From positions 10,195,864-10,259,863 of the forward strand of contig NC_052518.1 of the NCBI RefSeq assembly GCF_014356525.2: a DNA stretch of 64,000 nt, read 5' to 3'. Source of the DNA: Nilaparvata lugens (lineage: Eukaryota; Arthropoda; Insecta; Hemiptera; Delphacidae). Both the position numbers and the translations under genes were made by a program. The notes beneath the pieces were generated by a model, which was not told the DNA's origin, ran no database searches, and worked only from the letters and a program-made list of their open reading frames with translations. This document shows, piece after piece, positions 32,793 to 45,786 of the stretch. Every line of letters starts with the position of its first letter. Position 1 is the first letter of the stretch.

Positions 32793-35700
32793 TTATGACA
32801 CTCGTGTTTGAAAATCCAATCCAATTCAATTTGCTCGTAACAAAATTATGCATTTTAAAACAATATTCTAGTTCAGATAATATGTGAATTCAGGTTTTCA
32901 ATTTTTCAATAATGAAATTTCAAAAATAAATGCTTCAATTATTATTCATTTATTTATTATTAAAAATTGTTCTTATTCTTGTAACTTTAGGATTATGATT
33001 CATAAGACATGGGACAAGACAGAAATATGCGAGGCCAACTTCAAATAGAGTTTTAAGTTCCCGATCAATTAAATCTAAAAATCAACAATTCAGTTCCTAG
33101 TTGGAATCTAAATATTATTATTCTGTCGGAACAATTTATTTTACAATTCAAAGCCAAGCAATATCCCTTGAAGAAAATAACACATCATGTTGTTCAATAT
33201 AGAATGATAACAGCTGATAAATTTGAAAATTGGTGAACTAGAACCCCATAAAATGGCGATTTTGCAATGCATCACGGGACTGTGTCATGACCTGTATTTA
33301 TAGACCATATTGTGAGAATCCAGATGCTCGTGGTGCTCAGGTCTGTACGCAGTTATAGTGATTCTTCTACACTCTAATATAATTACAAACGTTGTAAATA
33401 GGTAGCATAATAGAATAACCAATCTGTATACAAACATTATTATACTCTATGGCAGCATACTAAGCACACGGGGAATTTCACTCGTAAAAGGTTAGTGCAT
33501 TGATATGTGGAGTCAGAGAGTATGCTCTATTTTATACTCTCTGCATGGGTGGAGTGGTAGGGGTGAAACAAAATTGAATTCTATATTGTCCTGAATGAAA
33601 AGTTTTGAAAGGGTTTTTCGATTTCTAATTTTTATTTATATGAGTTCTTTATGTTTGCACAACACAGAAACTATACTCTATAATGATCCGACTAATAATG
33701 ATATAGGCATGGGCCATTGAATTCCCTCTCTACATGCTGCACTAATTCGGAAGTTATATGGAATAGTTAGTTATGAGAGCTCCTCAGTGAACTACCACAC
33801 ATTTCATGATATTGATTGGAAATTGAAGACTGTACTATACTTGTTACTTACAAACAGTTTCTTCGCCTATAATAATATGGACTATGAGGTATTTTATTGG
33901 AAGATGATATTGATAGGAGTAGGATCTAATCTCTCAAATAATTTTAAATTATTGTTGAATGATGTTTCTGAAATATTTAATTGGGAGAAAGAGGAAACAG
34001 GGTCTATATTGATTGTGTGACGATGAATTATCAACCTTATATTTTTCATCCGCTCATGAATAGCTTTCCCTGAAATACCAAATTTTCAAGTTTCAATCAC
34101 CGCAATCTATGATTCTTTCCATTCTCATTACATTATGAATACACTCAAATGTAAGAGCGTATTCACATTGATAAGTAATAATATAAAAATCATAATTAAC
34201 ATATACTCCACTCCTTTAACATCAGCTATAGAACTTTGTAATAATCATTTCAATTCTTTAGATTAGATTTCTTTATTTATTTATGTTACAAGAATTACTG
34301 GCTTATACACTAATTTACATTAAATGACGGTAATGCTAATTATTCAACGAATTTCACAAAGTATAAAATATTGAACAATGAGAATAAAGATTAAATGCGA
34401 TTAGAATAAAGATAATATAAAATTGTAATGTAACTTCATAAATCGGCGGTGTTTCAACAAATAATTGTCGATTCTCTAAGAAGGATACAAAATAATATCC
34501 TTCCCATAAACACACGACCCGGTTGTGATGGAATGGCAGCTGTTGGGAATATTATAACATGTGAATATATGATTTGAGTCTAGAATTATGGGATTAATGA
34601 ATAAGATGGAAGATTCTTTCAGAGAATTTAGGGGATAAGTCTCATCCGGTTAAATTTTATAGCGTTTAGTCCATAATTTACGGTAGGCCTACTGCTTACA
34701 CCATCAAGGGATAATCATTTATACTTGAATCGTTTTATACTTATGGGAATATTTTGTATGAATTTCGAGTGAATAAATTTGATTTGATTTGGTTTAAGTT
34801 CAAGATCAATAGAGAAGGATTCTCACCAAAAGTTTTTTCCATGCTTGTTTTGAAAGTGAAAAATTCCATCTCTCAGTTAAAGAAATCTCTTTGGAAAGAC
34901 CAGAACCTGAATCATTAAGTCTTTTCAACAAGTATAAAGGAGTGAATGAATGAGAAAATATAACCTATTCTATATAAAAAAATCTATTTGAATGGAACAA
35001 GGAAACTTCGATCCGTGATATGACCGATAATGTATTCAAAATTAAAATTGAATATTCCAAGAAATCGATTGATGATACATTTAAAAAAATCGAATATTCC
35101 AAGAGATCGATTGATTATTGATTCAAGAACGACTTCAATATATTATTTCTCCGAAAAATAATATAAATACTTTCCTAAAAGATTGTGTAATATTATGACC
35201 ATGGAACTAAAATAGGTAGCAGCTCAATATCCAGGGAAAACCAAGCAATACGATTGATAGATGAAGAACGTCTCCCATTGGTCTAGCCGAGCCACTCACA
35301 CAATGAGTGGTTCATACAAACTTCAGCAATGTCGGCTAATACACCAGAAGTGAACTCTGTAGTTCACTTAGTTCACGTAGTTCAGTGTTCATACTGTTTT
35401 GTATTTGTAACATAGGTTGCAGATAAGCCAGTATTACGTCATTACATGCTAGTATTAAGTGCTTGATTTTTTGGATACTTGATTTTAATGTGAAGTCCGA
35501 TTACCCAACATGGTAAAGAGAAACCAACTTTATTTATTTATTTCATGTTACAAACCAAATACATTTCGAATAAAAATAATAAACATTTTTTCCATGCATG
35601 GGCATGCCTGTGTGCAGGAAAGAATAGCAATCTGAATAGTTTATAAGTTAGTTTATACTTATATAGTTTATAAGACTATAAGAATAGTTTATTACATGAA

Positions 35701-38200
35701 GACAAACATGACAATATATGTGAAAGCGAATATTGAATTATGGAAAAGATTGAAATGAGAGATAGAAAAATGAAGTATGAATGAGAGGCAGAAAACTCAC
35801 TGTCAAGCCAAGAACAAGAGAAACGGATCAGAACAATGACCAACCGACTCAGCATGCATTGAGGCTAGTCTTATCAAGAATATAATTTGATTTAAGAAAT
35901 TCTAAAATTCTTATCCTACCAACCTCCAATAACCACCTAATTATGAGGCGTTTGTAGTCACCTAAGGATCGTGCTTCAATGTCTTCAATGTGTTGGGGGA
36001 AATTAAATTTGTATTAACAATTATTAACATATAAAATGAATAAAATGGAATCGTGTGGTGAATTCCACTGAAACGAACAATATAATTCACTAGCATCTTA
36101 TAAATAACATCACTCGATCTTGAATCTTAAAACGGTCGAAAGCTTTAAGGTCTTACATCTCATGATCATGAAACGCTAGTCTTTCTGCATTTTTTGGCTG
36201 AAATGAATCTGATTTTCGAAGTGTTATTTGAAATATTCCTTGTCACTCTCGTTTTTTCTACAATGTTTCTAGGATGTTAGATTGTTACCATTTACATAAA
36301 ATGGGTCAATATTGCATAACTGTATTTATGTTGAAGAAAGAATAGTTATTGAATATCTCATTGAAGATACTTATTTGATAAACATTTCAAATCAGGATGA
36401 AATCTTCCGATTAAATGAAAAACATATTATTTTATCCATCGTATCACACCGTATTTGTATTAGCGACTTTTGTAACAAGCAAGACAGGCGCATTCCTCTT
36501 CACATCTCAAACACAGATGGAAAACTGTTACAAATAATATGATGTTGATGAAAATTCTTGAATGATTCAACGAATTTTGTAAAGGAATTTGATGGTCTTG
36601 AATTTCTACCTAAAATACAATCTTCTACACAGTGCAGACAAAATATATCAGTTTGACTTTGACCTCACTACACATTCTCCTACTTTTGCTTCTCAAAATT
36701 TTACCGAATTAATGAATACCGGTTATCCCCATTGCGTAGCGATGAATCATAACAGCGCTAGATATTGGAATTTGAAACGTCTATTATTGAAGTCCTCAGA
36801 TGAATTGTTCGTCCTCAATTAGTGGTTTATATCCTTGAATTAGTCGCCTCAAAATAATGAAATATTGATACTCAACAGGATAAAAGATACTCATGGAACA
36901 ACGTATCATCACATTAGAAGAGTAAAATTTTCTGAACCATAATATGTTTCCCAGTATCATGAGTGAATTCTATTGTTATCAATCACTTCGAGATTGTGTT
37001 GGATATCAATCCTGATACTTCAAGGTAATCTATGTATAAGCCACGGAATAAGGATATTCTTAGTTGTTCTTTCTCTGTGATAATACCCATTACTCTAGTA
37101 TCCACATTTCCAGAGATCCTTCTCAACCTCTCTGTGTGAATGCAATGTCAATTTCTCATGCAGCTCTCTCATTCCCCACAATTCTCAGATAACTAAACTA
37201 TTATGAGAACCAAACACTTACAAAGACACGCATATTGATTGACATAATCAATCCACATACTACGATTCATACCACAAACAACCACAAATAGCATCTACCA
37301 CCTGGGGATTACAAAAATGTTGGAGAGAGATTATCTTCAATTTCAGTAAAGGATTCAGATTCTCATCAACAAAGAATGACGTCATTCTTTGAGGAACATA
37401 ATCAAATCAATCATACTTGGAAATATCATTACGAAGGCTAAGATGTTATGATGCTAGTTTTATCATTTCCATCAGAGCGCATTTCATTCGGACCATATTG
37501 GAAATCATACTCTGCTTTAGCTCGTACATTTTCAAAATTTGGAAATTTTTAAAGCGGCAACTTCAAATCCAACTCAGCTTTCGAAAACTTGTAGATATTT
37601 TACTAGTGTATTCAATTATTTATTCATCTGACGAAATAGAGTGGAGAAAGATTATTGAACAATAATGTATTTGTGCTGAAAGCCATTCTCGATAAGTATC
37701 CAATTATGCATGCGAAGTACGTGAACAATGATACTAGTCAACCAATAATTTTGTCCTGAAACTTTCAGGAGCCATGTGGAACATACTACAAGGTGGTTCA
37801 ACTCATAAAAGTTCTTGCTACACTCACATTCGAATGACTGATTAGCACAAAACTGGTCGGCTGAAAAGTTTTTTTCACACAATGGCACAATTTTAAAGAC
37901 TTCATAAAAATAATAAGCACATGCTTTGTTCAGAAAATCATTTTGTTGGACTTCAACACTAAAAAGACTATATTCATTGACCGCAGTTCTATAAACGTTT
38001 GACCGTAAGTTGAACGTTTGGCATCTTTTTGTAACGCATTTATTGCAAGTGGATAAAATCTCATGAATCCCGTAAGAAATTTGAATCAGAGATGGAGAAA
38101 GATCGTTAGAAGATCGATGAGAAATGAAAATAGTTTCGTTTCTCTATGCTTCAATAGAAGCTATTCATGCTCCTACGCAGTGTAGGATGCAAGGTACGCT
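32793..38200. other. No gene recognised over about 5.4 kb
   Basis: Weak retroelement tails with ATTTATTTATTT are at 34268-34330 and 35528-35595 (minus orientation). A 41-bp tandem duplication lies at 35047-35120 (ATATTCCAAGA, ATCGATTGAT). Frames of 76-82 codons at 33787, 36312, 36589 and 37417 carry no recognised motif or splice-supported context, so none is called. Confidence 0.4.
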
Positions 38201-38216
38201 TTGTCCATATTATTAT

Positions 38217-38658
38217 TATATTTATTTTCTGTAGCTCTACAGCCCATTGTGGGCTTTGGCCTCCTCCACAACATTCCTCCAAGCATTTCTATCCATTATA
38301 GATCCTCTCTATCCTCAATAACCCATCCTTATCAAATCATCCCTTATCTCATTTTCCCACCGTATTCTTGGTCTGCCTTGTTTTCTTCTCGAGTGAAGCT
38401 TCTCTTTAAGCACTATTTTTGGCATTCTGGTTTCATCCATCCTATAAATATGTCCGAACCATCTTAGTCTCTGTGCCTTTGTGAAGCTTACTATACTACG
38501 GCCTTTCATTAGTAATTCCAGTTCAGCATTAGTTCTCCTTCTCCACTCTTCTCCTTCTTTAACAGGACCGTACACTTTTCTAAGCACCTTTCGTTCGAAA
38601 TTGTGCTGGTCTTCCTTAGTCGAAGTCCACGATTCAGAGCCATGGGCAACTACAGGTC
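38217..38658 (-). pseudogene. 5'-truncated non-LTR retrotransposon (ORF C-terminus), copy 1
   Basis: The minus strand encodes the end of a reverse transcriptase-type ORF. In order it has HGSESWTSTKED, FERKVLRKVYGPVKEGEEWR, KAQRLRWFGHIYRMDETRMP, KEKLHSRRKQGRPRIRW and EIRDDLIRMGY, then a stop near 38315. The matching frame continues past it to the KAHNGL-type end. Catalytic reverse transcriptase and endonuclease regions are missing. The copy is flanked by a 16-bp duplication, TTGTCCATATTATTAT (38201-38216 and 38659-38674), and ends in an A-rich tail (AAAATAAATATAATAATAAT). This is a textbook target-primed insertion. The short 3' part after the ORF contains the hairpin AGCCCACAATGGGCT. Confidence 0.85.
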
Positions 38659-38674
38659 TTGTCCATATTATTAT

Positions 38675-41600
38675 AGTGATCTATGTATGAGTGAGGATTT
38701 CCAAGTTATCTTAAAAGTATATTTGAATTGAAAATGCTTATCATATTTCATTAATGTCAAATTTCTCGAATAATAGAATACCCTCAAAACTATGTTACTC
38801 CAACAACTTCACATATAATTGAATAGCCAAATGTTATAGAATAAGCATGGGAAGGTTAATTCTGCAAGCTCAATGATCATCTATGGTAATATCATCATTC
38901 TATTCTGATGAGAAAATTGAATTGCAGATCTATTATGAAAGTCAGTATCACAAAAAGGAATAATCTCGATCTAGGCCTCTCACGTAATCGTTCAAAAGCA
39001 TCATCAAAATTTTGATGATTGGTCAGTATAGTGAGTAGGAATGATTATAATCGTCTCAATTTTACCAAGAACAACCAACACTAGTTGAAATTCAAAAGAG
39101 CAATGACTTCTTTCATAATCAGCCATCAATGTTATTGACATCTCTCAAGTAACTTAGAGAATAATATTCAGACATGCGTTGAAAGACTAGTATTTTTCTG
39201 TTCATGTTTTACTATAGCCTAAACACGATAACAGGAGAGTAATAACAATGTTGTAATTCTAACAACGGTCGGAAATGATAGTTTTCAAGTTGAAACAATT
39301 GGCGAAAATCTATCAAATATGATGGCCAATTGTATAGAGCAGCAGTGAACCTCCATCGTTTTATTATAATGTTCAGTTCTTTCTTGTTGAGAAATAAATT
39401 TTGTTGCCAGTTTTATGGCATTTCCTAGCTGTTGCGCCATTCAAAGTATAGGCCAACAAAAATTAGTTTCGCATTTGTGACAATTCCTTGACCGGAACGG
39501 GATTTAAGTTGGGAAATTCCAGAATGTGTGAAGGGCTTCAAACAAGCCAGTTGGTTTCGTTACGCGATTTCAATGTCATCACGGTTAGCTAGCTGCCGAT
39601 TTACTGTTCTATGCATTCACTTGACTCCGAAAATCCATATTTGAACACAAATTTATCAGTATTTCTATTTGAGTAACACTGTTCAGTGTTCTTGGCTGAA
39701 GTATTCAACCCTGATGAGCTATTTCTGTCTATGCATTAACTTGACTCAGAAAATCCATATTTTGAAAGAATTTCTATTTGAGCACAGTAACACTGTCCTA
39801 GTGTTTCTAGTTGAAGCATCCAACTCTGATGATATATTCCAGCTCCAGCCATGAGTTCACCATCCTTTACTGGCATTTATTGTATCACCTCTTACCTCAG
39901 TTTCCACTTAAAATTGTCGTATTTTAAAAGTATCGTGAAGCTAAAGAAAGTTTGTTATTCGTCAAATAAGAAATCAGTTGCCCTTGAGTTTCTAGAAAAT
40001 ATAAGTCTTTCAACCAATATAAACCAAATTACATTATAATGCACCAAATTTCCCAACTGCAGTAGCAATACTTTACTGACCATGAGTATCAAGATATATT
40101 GCAGAATGAAACTTCTGAGGAATTTTATCATGAATCTCCCTATTTCATTGGGAGGGAAGTTTTCTAGGATTATACCAACTAAAATGACATATGAAGATCT
40201 TATTATTAGTGTTTTAGATGATGGGAAAGTTTCATTCTTTATAGAAATCATAATTGAATGACGTTGAAACTCCGTTCAATGGAATCATCCCAATCACACG
40301 TTCATGTTAGGATCTCGTCATAGATTTCTTCCAAGGCTCAAACTTATTGATTGTTGATCATTGACTTTTAGTTACAGTTCATTTGATAAGTCATACAACT
40401 CTGATCTCAATTGTCGATCATGTATTCTATAATTTTGTCACATGTAACATAACTTATAGGTAGAAGTTCAATTATTCATTGGACGTCTGGCTTTACAGAT
40501 TCTATTAATGCCCAATTTTCACTTGGCTTCAGCAGAGGTTATAGAATGTAATTGTTAGAATATTGTTAGTATAGAATGTCATTATTACATTCTTTCTGTA
40601 TCTTTGAGTTCTCTGGAATTCAAATTGCTTCTTCTTGGAAAATCATCAATGATTGATCGCATCTTCAGTGACAATCCTGAAGGACTTTGATATATTCATA
40701 GATGAGATTGTATGAAACTGAGGGATATTAATAGAACGGTGAAAATCCATTATGAAGTTGATGTGAGTGAAATAAACTCATTCCAAAACTCGATAGAGAC
40801 TTAAACTCACTTGACTATTTTTGAACTTATACAATCACAATTTACTTATTATCATGAAGAAATTCTATCAATGTTTTAACAGAAAAAAAAATTGTTATCG
40901 AAAAAATGGGGTATGTAGCCTACAATAGTAACTTTATCATTGTATGAATCGATTCTCTTCTGGAAGAAAATAGACTACACTGAAATATTGTTTTATAATT
41001 CCTTTCTGAAAAAATTGTGTCAAGTCCAATAAATCCTGTTATCCTTTCTTTCTTGAACTATTTCTTGGTTTACATAACCATTACCTCCTGAGTAATCTTT
41101 TTACATCCGCGATATCTGTAGCTAATGACGCAATCGATTCCAATTACATGAAAATCCCATCAATTTTAGTTTCAGAAATTGAATCTGTTACTGGAGATAT
41201 AATTGTAATAGAAATATAGTTCGGTGTAACCGAACAAACGCCTTTTAGGGAATAAAAAGCTCTTCAGTAACAAATTTGAAGAAATTATAAAAGAATGATA
41301 TATGATCTTGTAGATTTTTATCATCATAGCCCACTTAAGTATCCAGAAAGATGATTGTTAGTTCCATCAAAACAATATGTTACCATATTATATTCAGATT
41401 TTTTTCCTGATGTACACAGCATAATAATATAAGCCCTAATCTTTAGTGCATAGCTTTAATCAGCTACTAGCCAAACGTTTCTACTTTACACTATACCAAG
41501 CATTTCTAATTATTGTATTAATAAGTACTGTTCATAATTTTTTATCCAATACACGAAATCTGATGGCAAGCTATCAGCGAAGTTATACCGGATAATTTGT

Positions 41601-42195
41601 CCGTTTTCCAGTAATCAATTACATAATCTTTATTTCTCCGACATAAAATTATGCTTGTCTGACTATCTTCTTACTTCTTATTCTCCTCCTCTTCTTTTCT
41701 CATCTTCTCCATATCCATTTTCTCTCTTTTCACTTTTTTCTTTTTCTACTTTTTCTTCTCAAAAGCTTACTTATGTTCGTTACAAATTTTCATTCTGGGA
41801 GAACTATTGAAGTAGCCGACAAATTGTCACAGACACTCAGGCAATTCAATTTCTTGGGAAACCATTATCATCCCTGATGAACAGGAAGCTTAAGCATGGA
41901 GCAGCATGATAAATAAGAGTGTAAATGAAGTCATATTATTGGAAGTCGTCAATTGTCTCTAATTTGAACGCTCCACCCATTGTGGGCGTGTCTTGTTTCG
42001 GCCAATGACAGACGGCAACCTGTTGAATTAACCAACTACCAAACTTATGGCTGGCTCCATTTAAACTCTATATAGGTAAGTCATTTTATTTGATATGAAA
42101 AACTGTTGAAATTTCCCATTCTTCAGCTGAACCTGTATTGGAAAGCTAATGGTTTGAGTAGAATGTGGTTTCGATGTTATTTCTATGTTATAGAG
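38675..42195. other. No gene; tandem duplication at 39607-39840
   Basis: 39607-39725 and 39727-39840 are a 120-bp-period duplication (CTATGCATT, TTGACTC, GAAAATCCATAT, TTTCTATTTGAG, GTAACACTGT). Short frames at 39669, 39851 and 39955 lie over or next to it and show no motif. 41680-41760 is a CT-rich low-complexity stretch. Confidence 0.45.
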
Positions 42196-43051
42196 CAATG
42201 GTCGCCAAACTGATGAGCCTGTGAGCTAGAATAGCATTTATAAATCTTCTAGTGAGCTACCAACGAATATTAGACTAAAAAAAGTACGGTACGCAAAATG
42301 AAATTTTCACACTTTTATTGCCTATAAAGATACATTTCTAGTGTTGAAATCTACTTATAGCAAAAAGTATAAAAAAAGTTGAAATGTACATTATTTTCAA
42401 TGAGAGCAGAGGAACTCTTTTTGGTCATCAAGTATTTTCTTGATGTTTGGAGTGTACGTTGTAGCCGCCATTCTGATGCAGTTGTCCAAATGTTCATCAG
42501 TCAGTCTATTTCTATATCGATTTTTTATGAATTTCATACTTGAAAAGATGCTTCACACAAGTAAGTAGAGCTGAACATAGCTTTCAACCTCGATGTAACT
42601 TGAATAATATTTGGATATTTTTCTTTGGGGACTTGAGGCCAAATATTTCCAGTTGTAGAAAGTGATCTGAGAGACAGATCATTTTGAAAATCCACAAATT
42701 CCATTTCAACTGAAGCCTGATCTCCACCAAAATGTTTTACTATACAATCTGAAAAATCTTCTGCATAGATATCTACAAAAGAGAGTTGATGAGTTGTATC
42801 ATATTTGATATGCTTTTAAAATCTTGAAATCGTTGATTAAACTGTTGTCTCAAGTCTGAAATAATTGTAACGTATTCTTGGTTATTGCTGCGGTGCTGTG
42901 GAGGATTTTTCTCGTCATTGATTTTCTTCAGACTGGGAAAGTGTTTATAATCTAACTGGACGACATTCTTTTGCAAAAGCATTTCTGTGAGCTACCAAAA
43001 ACTACCCCACAAGCTACCGGTAGCTCGCGATCGACTGTTTGGCGACCACTG
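42196..43051 (-). mobile_element. Decayed hAT transposon, internally deleted
   Basis: The ends CAATGGTCGCCAAACTG (left) and TGTTTGGCGACCACTG (right) are inverted, and CAGTGGTCGCCAAAC is a typical hAT terminus. The 856-bp unit contains only the C-terminal part of a transposase (42397-42982). Subterminal GTGAGCTACCA motifs appear near both ends. The 8-bp flanks (TTATAGAG and TAGACAAT) do not match, so the target duplication has decayed or the unit was rearranged. Confidence 0.75.
42397..42982 (-). pseudogene. hAT transposase C-terminal remnant (frameshifted)
   Basis: Read on the minus strand from 42982, the frame gives KNVVQLDYKHFPSLKKIND and FNQRFQDFKSI, then stops near 42773. A second frame continues with DIYAEDFSDCIV, the WPQVPKEKYPN segment and FSSTYLCEASFQ, then a stop. 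A third frame resumes with FSSMKFIKNRYRNRLTDEHL and ends in a stop at 42397. The order STYLCE, FSSMK, NRYRNRLTDEHL is the hATC dimerisation region of ZBED/GTF2IRD2-like hAT transposases. At least two frameshifts break it and the N-terminal zinc finger and catalytic core are missing. It cannot encode an active enzyme. Confidence 0.85.
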
Positions 43052-43722
43052 TAGACAATTAACACACTCAATTCTATGTTATTTTTTTATGTCAATATTA
43101 CATTCACTATAAAAGTCAAATTGAGTATGTTATAAGAGATTATAAATGAAAATGATATGGTGAAATTCCAATATTAATTATTGATGACTGAATGAAATTA
43201 CCTTCTCACAATAATAAAAATAATTGCAGTATATATTTTTGGACTAGTGTATGAATCAAAATTCGGGAAAGGAACAGTTTTGGGCTGTGCCTGTTGGTCC
43301 TTCCGCAATCATTTTAATGAATTGTGTTTTGTGTATCATTGAATAAATAAATAAATAAATAAAATATTCTTCCCAAAACATAATTCCTAACAACTCACCT
43401 GAAACATGTTGGTTTGTACGATCTGAACGAAAATCTGCAACAGAAGCAGGTTACAGGTTATGAATTCACTCAAGATATTACAATAAATTACATCTGATGG
43501 AATAAATATAGTATCAATACCCACTCATTCCATTGATTCGAAGTTTACTTCGAATTACCAAACGTCAGCGAACAAGTGAACATCACTCAACTTCTAAAGA
43601 TGCTTATTCCACTTTTACAACAAAACTTCATCTCTAATGTTTCGTCCGGACGCGTTTCAATGCAACAGGATTGTTTCCCACATTCAGCTTGGAGGAAATA
43701 ACTTGATGCCTTGAGTACTTTA
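43052..43722. other. No gene; retroelement tail at 43267-43362
   Basis: 43267-43362 (plus) has GGAAAGGAACAGTTTTGGGC, GCCTGTTGGTCCTTCC and then (AAAT)n, the best copy of the family tail. The rest shows nothing. Confidence 0.5.
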
Positions 43723-44342
43723 TACAGCGTGGGTGAAAAGTCCGTCCGAGAACGACTTAATATCTCATACGCAAAGGTAATTTGACGGTGGATGTGATTG
43801 GGGATCCTACTTGAATTTGAAATAGTACTTTACTATGACTTCGAAAATCTGGTCCGCCATCTTGGATCCGCCATTTTTAATGCAACCTCATTTTTTTAAT
43901 TAGGAAGGTGGTCATGCGACACATTATTTCAAAACAGAATTTCAAGAGAAAATGAATGGCGAAAACCGCACATCGATATCTCAAACCGTTTAGAAGTTAT
44001 TCACATTATTAATCATTACCACTTATGTATTTCATTCCTGTTTTGCATGATATTGATTAATAATATGAATATCTTCTGAACGGTTTGAGATATCGATGTG
44101 CGGTTTTCGCCAGTCATTTTTTCTTAAAATTCCGTATCGAAATCATGTATCGCATGACCACCTTGCTATTTAAAAAAATAAAGTTGCATTCAATATAGCG
44201 GATCCAAGATGGCGGACCAGATTTTCAAAGTCATAGTAAAGTAGTATTTCGAATTTAAGTAGGACCCCCAATCACACCCACCGTCAGATTACCATTGTTT
44301 ATGAGATATTAAGCCGTTCTCGGACTTTTCACCCACTTTGTA
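43723..44342. mobile_element. 620-bp hairpin MITE with TA target duplication
   Basis: The ends TACAGCGTGGGTGAAAAGTC and GACTTTTCACCCACTTTGTA (with one base changed between them) are inverted, and TA flanks both sides. The arms stay paired almost to the centre: GTCCGCCATCTTGGATCCGC, GCACATCGATATCTCAAACC and CATGCGACA have inverted partners. The single-strand fold would be a hairpin of about 290 bp with a small loop. This fits a Tc1/mariner-type non-autonomous element; no transposase is present. The minus frame 44289-44540 only clips its right end. Confidence 0.9.
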
Positions 44343-44444
44343 TATGAATACTGGTGTAGAAATTTCATACTTGACTTTTATTTGATCAAAATTTGAGATA
44401 AAAATGTAGAAATATATTGAAACTGTAATACTTTCAAATACTAA

Positions 44445-44582
44445 GTGCCGGTTGCACAAAAGCTTAAGATAAATTTCACGAGAACCAATCAGAGAAGGCG
44501 TTTTTGAAAAGACGGCTTCTCTGATTGATTCTCGTTGCATTTAATCATGGTTAAAATTTAACCGGCTTTTGTGCAACCGGGC
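44445..44582. mobile_element. MITE, 'GGTTGCACAAAAGC' family, copy 2
   Basis: GTGCCGGTTGCACAAAAGC on the left and GCTTTTGTGCAACCGGGC on the right are inverted, with CGAGAACCAATCAGAGAAG and its complement inside. CTAA lies on both sides (44441-44444 and 44583-44586), a possible 4-bp duplication. Related to 365-520. Confidence 0.8.
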
Positions 44583-44632
44583 CTAAGTGCTTCATTTGTA
44601 TTGTTTATGTTCCTTCCTTTTCAGTGTAATAG

Positions 44633-44907
44633 CATAGAGAAACGATAGCATAAGTAGATATCCCATGGTATAGGGCGTTTATGTCGCAACTTTTACTGTT
44701 ATCCCAAGCCGATAGTTCACGTAGCTGTTTCCTATGCAGCTGTGTGACGCTGGTAGTCTCTCAAATTGTGCCGTTCATACACTATCACCTCAACAAAACA
44801 GTAAAAATTGACAATAATCGACAGTAATCGGCTTTAGATAACAGTAAAAGTTGCAACATAACTTCCCTATACCATGGGATATCTACTTATGCTATCGTTT
44901 CTCTATG
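44633..44907. mobile_element. MITE family M7, copy 4 (7-bp target duplication)
   Basis: CATAGAGAAACGATAGCATA and TGCTATCGTTTCTCTATG are inverted over at least 40 bp with GTAGATATCCCATGGTATAG. Flanks are GTAATAG (44626-44632) and GTAGTAG (44908-44914), a 7-bp duplication with one change. This is the best-preserved copy, 275 bp. Confidence 0.9.
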
Positions 44908-44914
44908 GTAGTAG

Positions 44915-45592
44915 TTTGTAAAATGGCAATATTTATACTGGTTCACTCCCAATGTCCCAGGAAGATTTCACTGTAACTGGAGACGGTGGTATGTTCAGAA
45001 GCGAAAACATACTTTACAAACAACATGAGCTTACACAGATGTTGGATGATTTAAGATGTTTCTTTTCATCGCCCGAAGGAACTGATCGAATGATGCTTTC
45101 TAGGCATAACAGCTTGAAGTTGCTGGGTACTTTCTACTGAGCAGTCGAGGTACAATTTCATGAAGATGGTAGGGACGATGACAGAGTTAACTGAGGATAG
45201 TTTTCGTACGGAAACCTGATTGGAGCTTCCTTGTCACTGCCAGTGATCAGAATGTCACAGGTTCCTATTGGCGATAGAATCAGGCCTGTCTCACGTAAAA
45301 AATTACTCGGATCAGTTTGAAGGTCCTGTATATCTATGGACTATCATTTTCACTCTCTCGGAGGATGTTGGGACAAATGGACCACTCTCATGTACTCTCT
45401 TCTAACATCTTCAATACATTCTGCCTCTTGTAAAGGACAGGAAAGTAGAGCAACGTCCTTGATAAATAGAAGCTCCGTGTCAACACATGTACATTGTTTC
45501 TTATCGAAATGGGTCTCAAGATGAGATGAGATTTGATAACTGTATAATTTTTTATTTACAAAACCCTTCATTCACAATGGCTAATTTTTAAA
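44915..45592. other. Open frames of unknown nature
   Basis: A 62-codon frame at 44952-45140 starts MSQEDFTVTGDGGMFRSENI and is followed by a stop. Two overlapping frames (45336-45524 plus, 45350-45571 minus) come next. I recognise no family and no splice-supported exon. A decayed retroelement or an old host exon are both possible. Confidence 0.25.
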
Positions 45593-45657
45593 TTAATAAA
45601 AACAATATAAAAATCTTGAAGCACCATTTATTTAAAAAAAACTTTAAAATAGTTCAA

Positions 45658-45690
45658 CAAATAGTTTCCGTGATCACACCATCGTCAGGT
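45658..45690 (-). ncRNA. Hammerhead-like motif, left arm
   Basis: The minus strand reads CTGACGA, GGTGTGATCAC, GGAAAC, then TATTT. The CUGANGA box is perfect here and GAAAC is present, but the hexamer palindrome is lost (ACTATT). Confidence 0.4.
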
Positions 45691-45786
45691 TATAAAATAA
45701 AATAAATTTCAATAAATGTTTACTAATAACATTAAATAACAATTAACAAAACTATTAGTAAATATGTATTGGAATCTATTTCATTT

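Noticed and set aside
42196..43051. Intact 8-bp target duplication for the hAT relic
   Set aside because: Flanks TTATAGAG and TAGACAAT do not match beyond a chance TAGA.
44952..45140. 62-codon frame starting MSQEDF as an exon
   Set aside because: No family recognised and no clear splice sites; left as unknown sequence.
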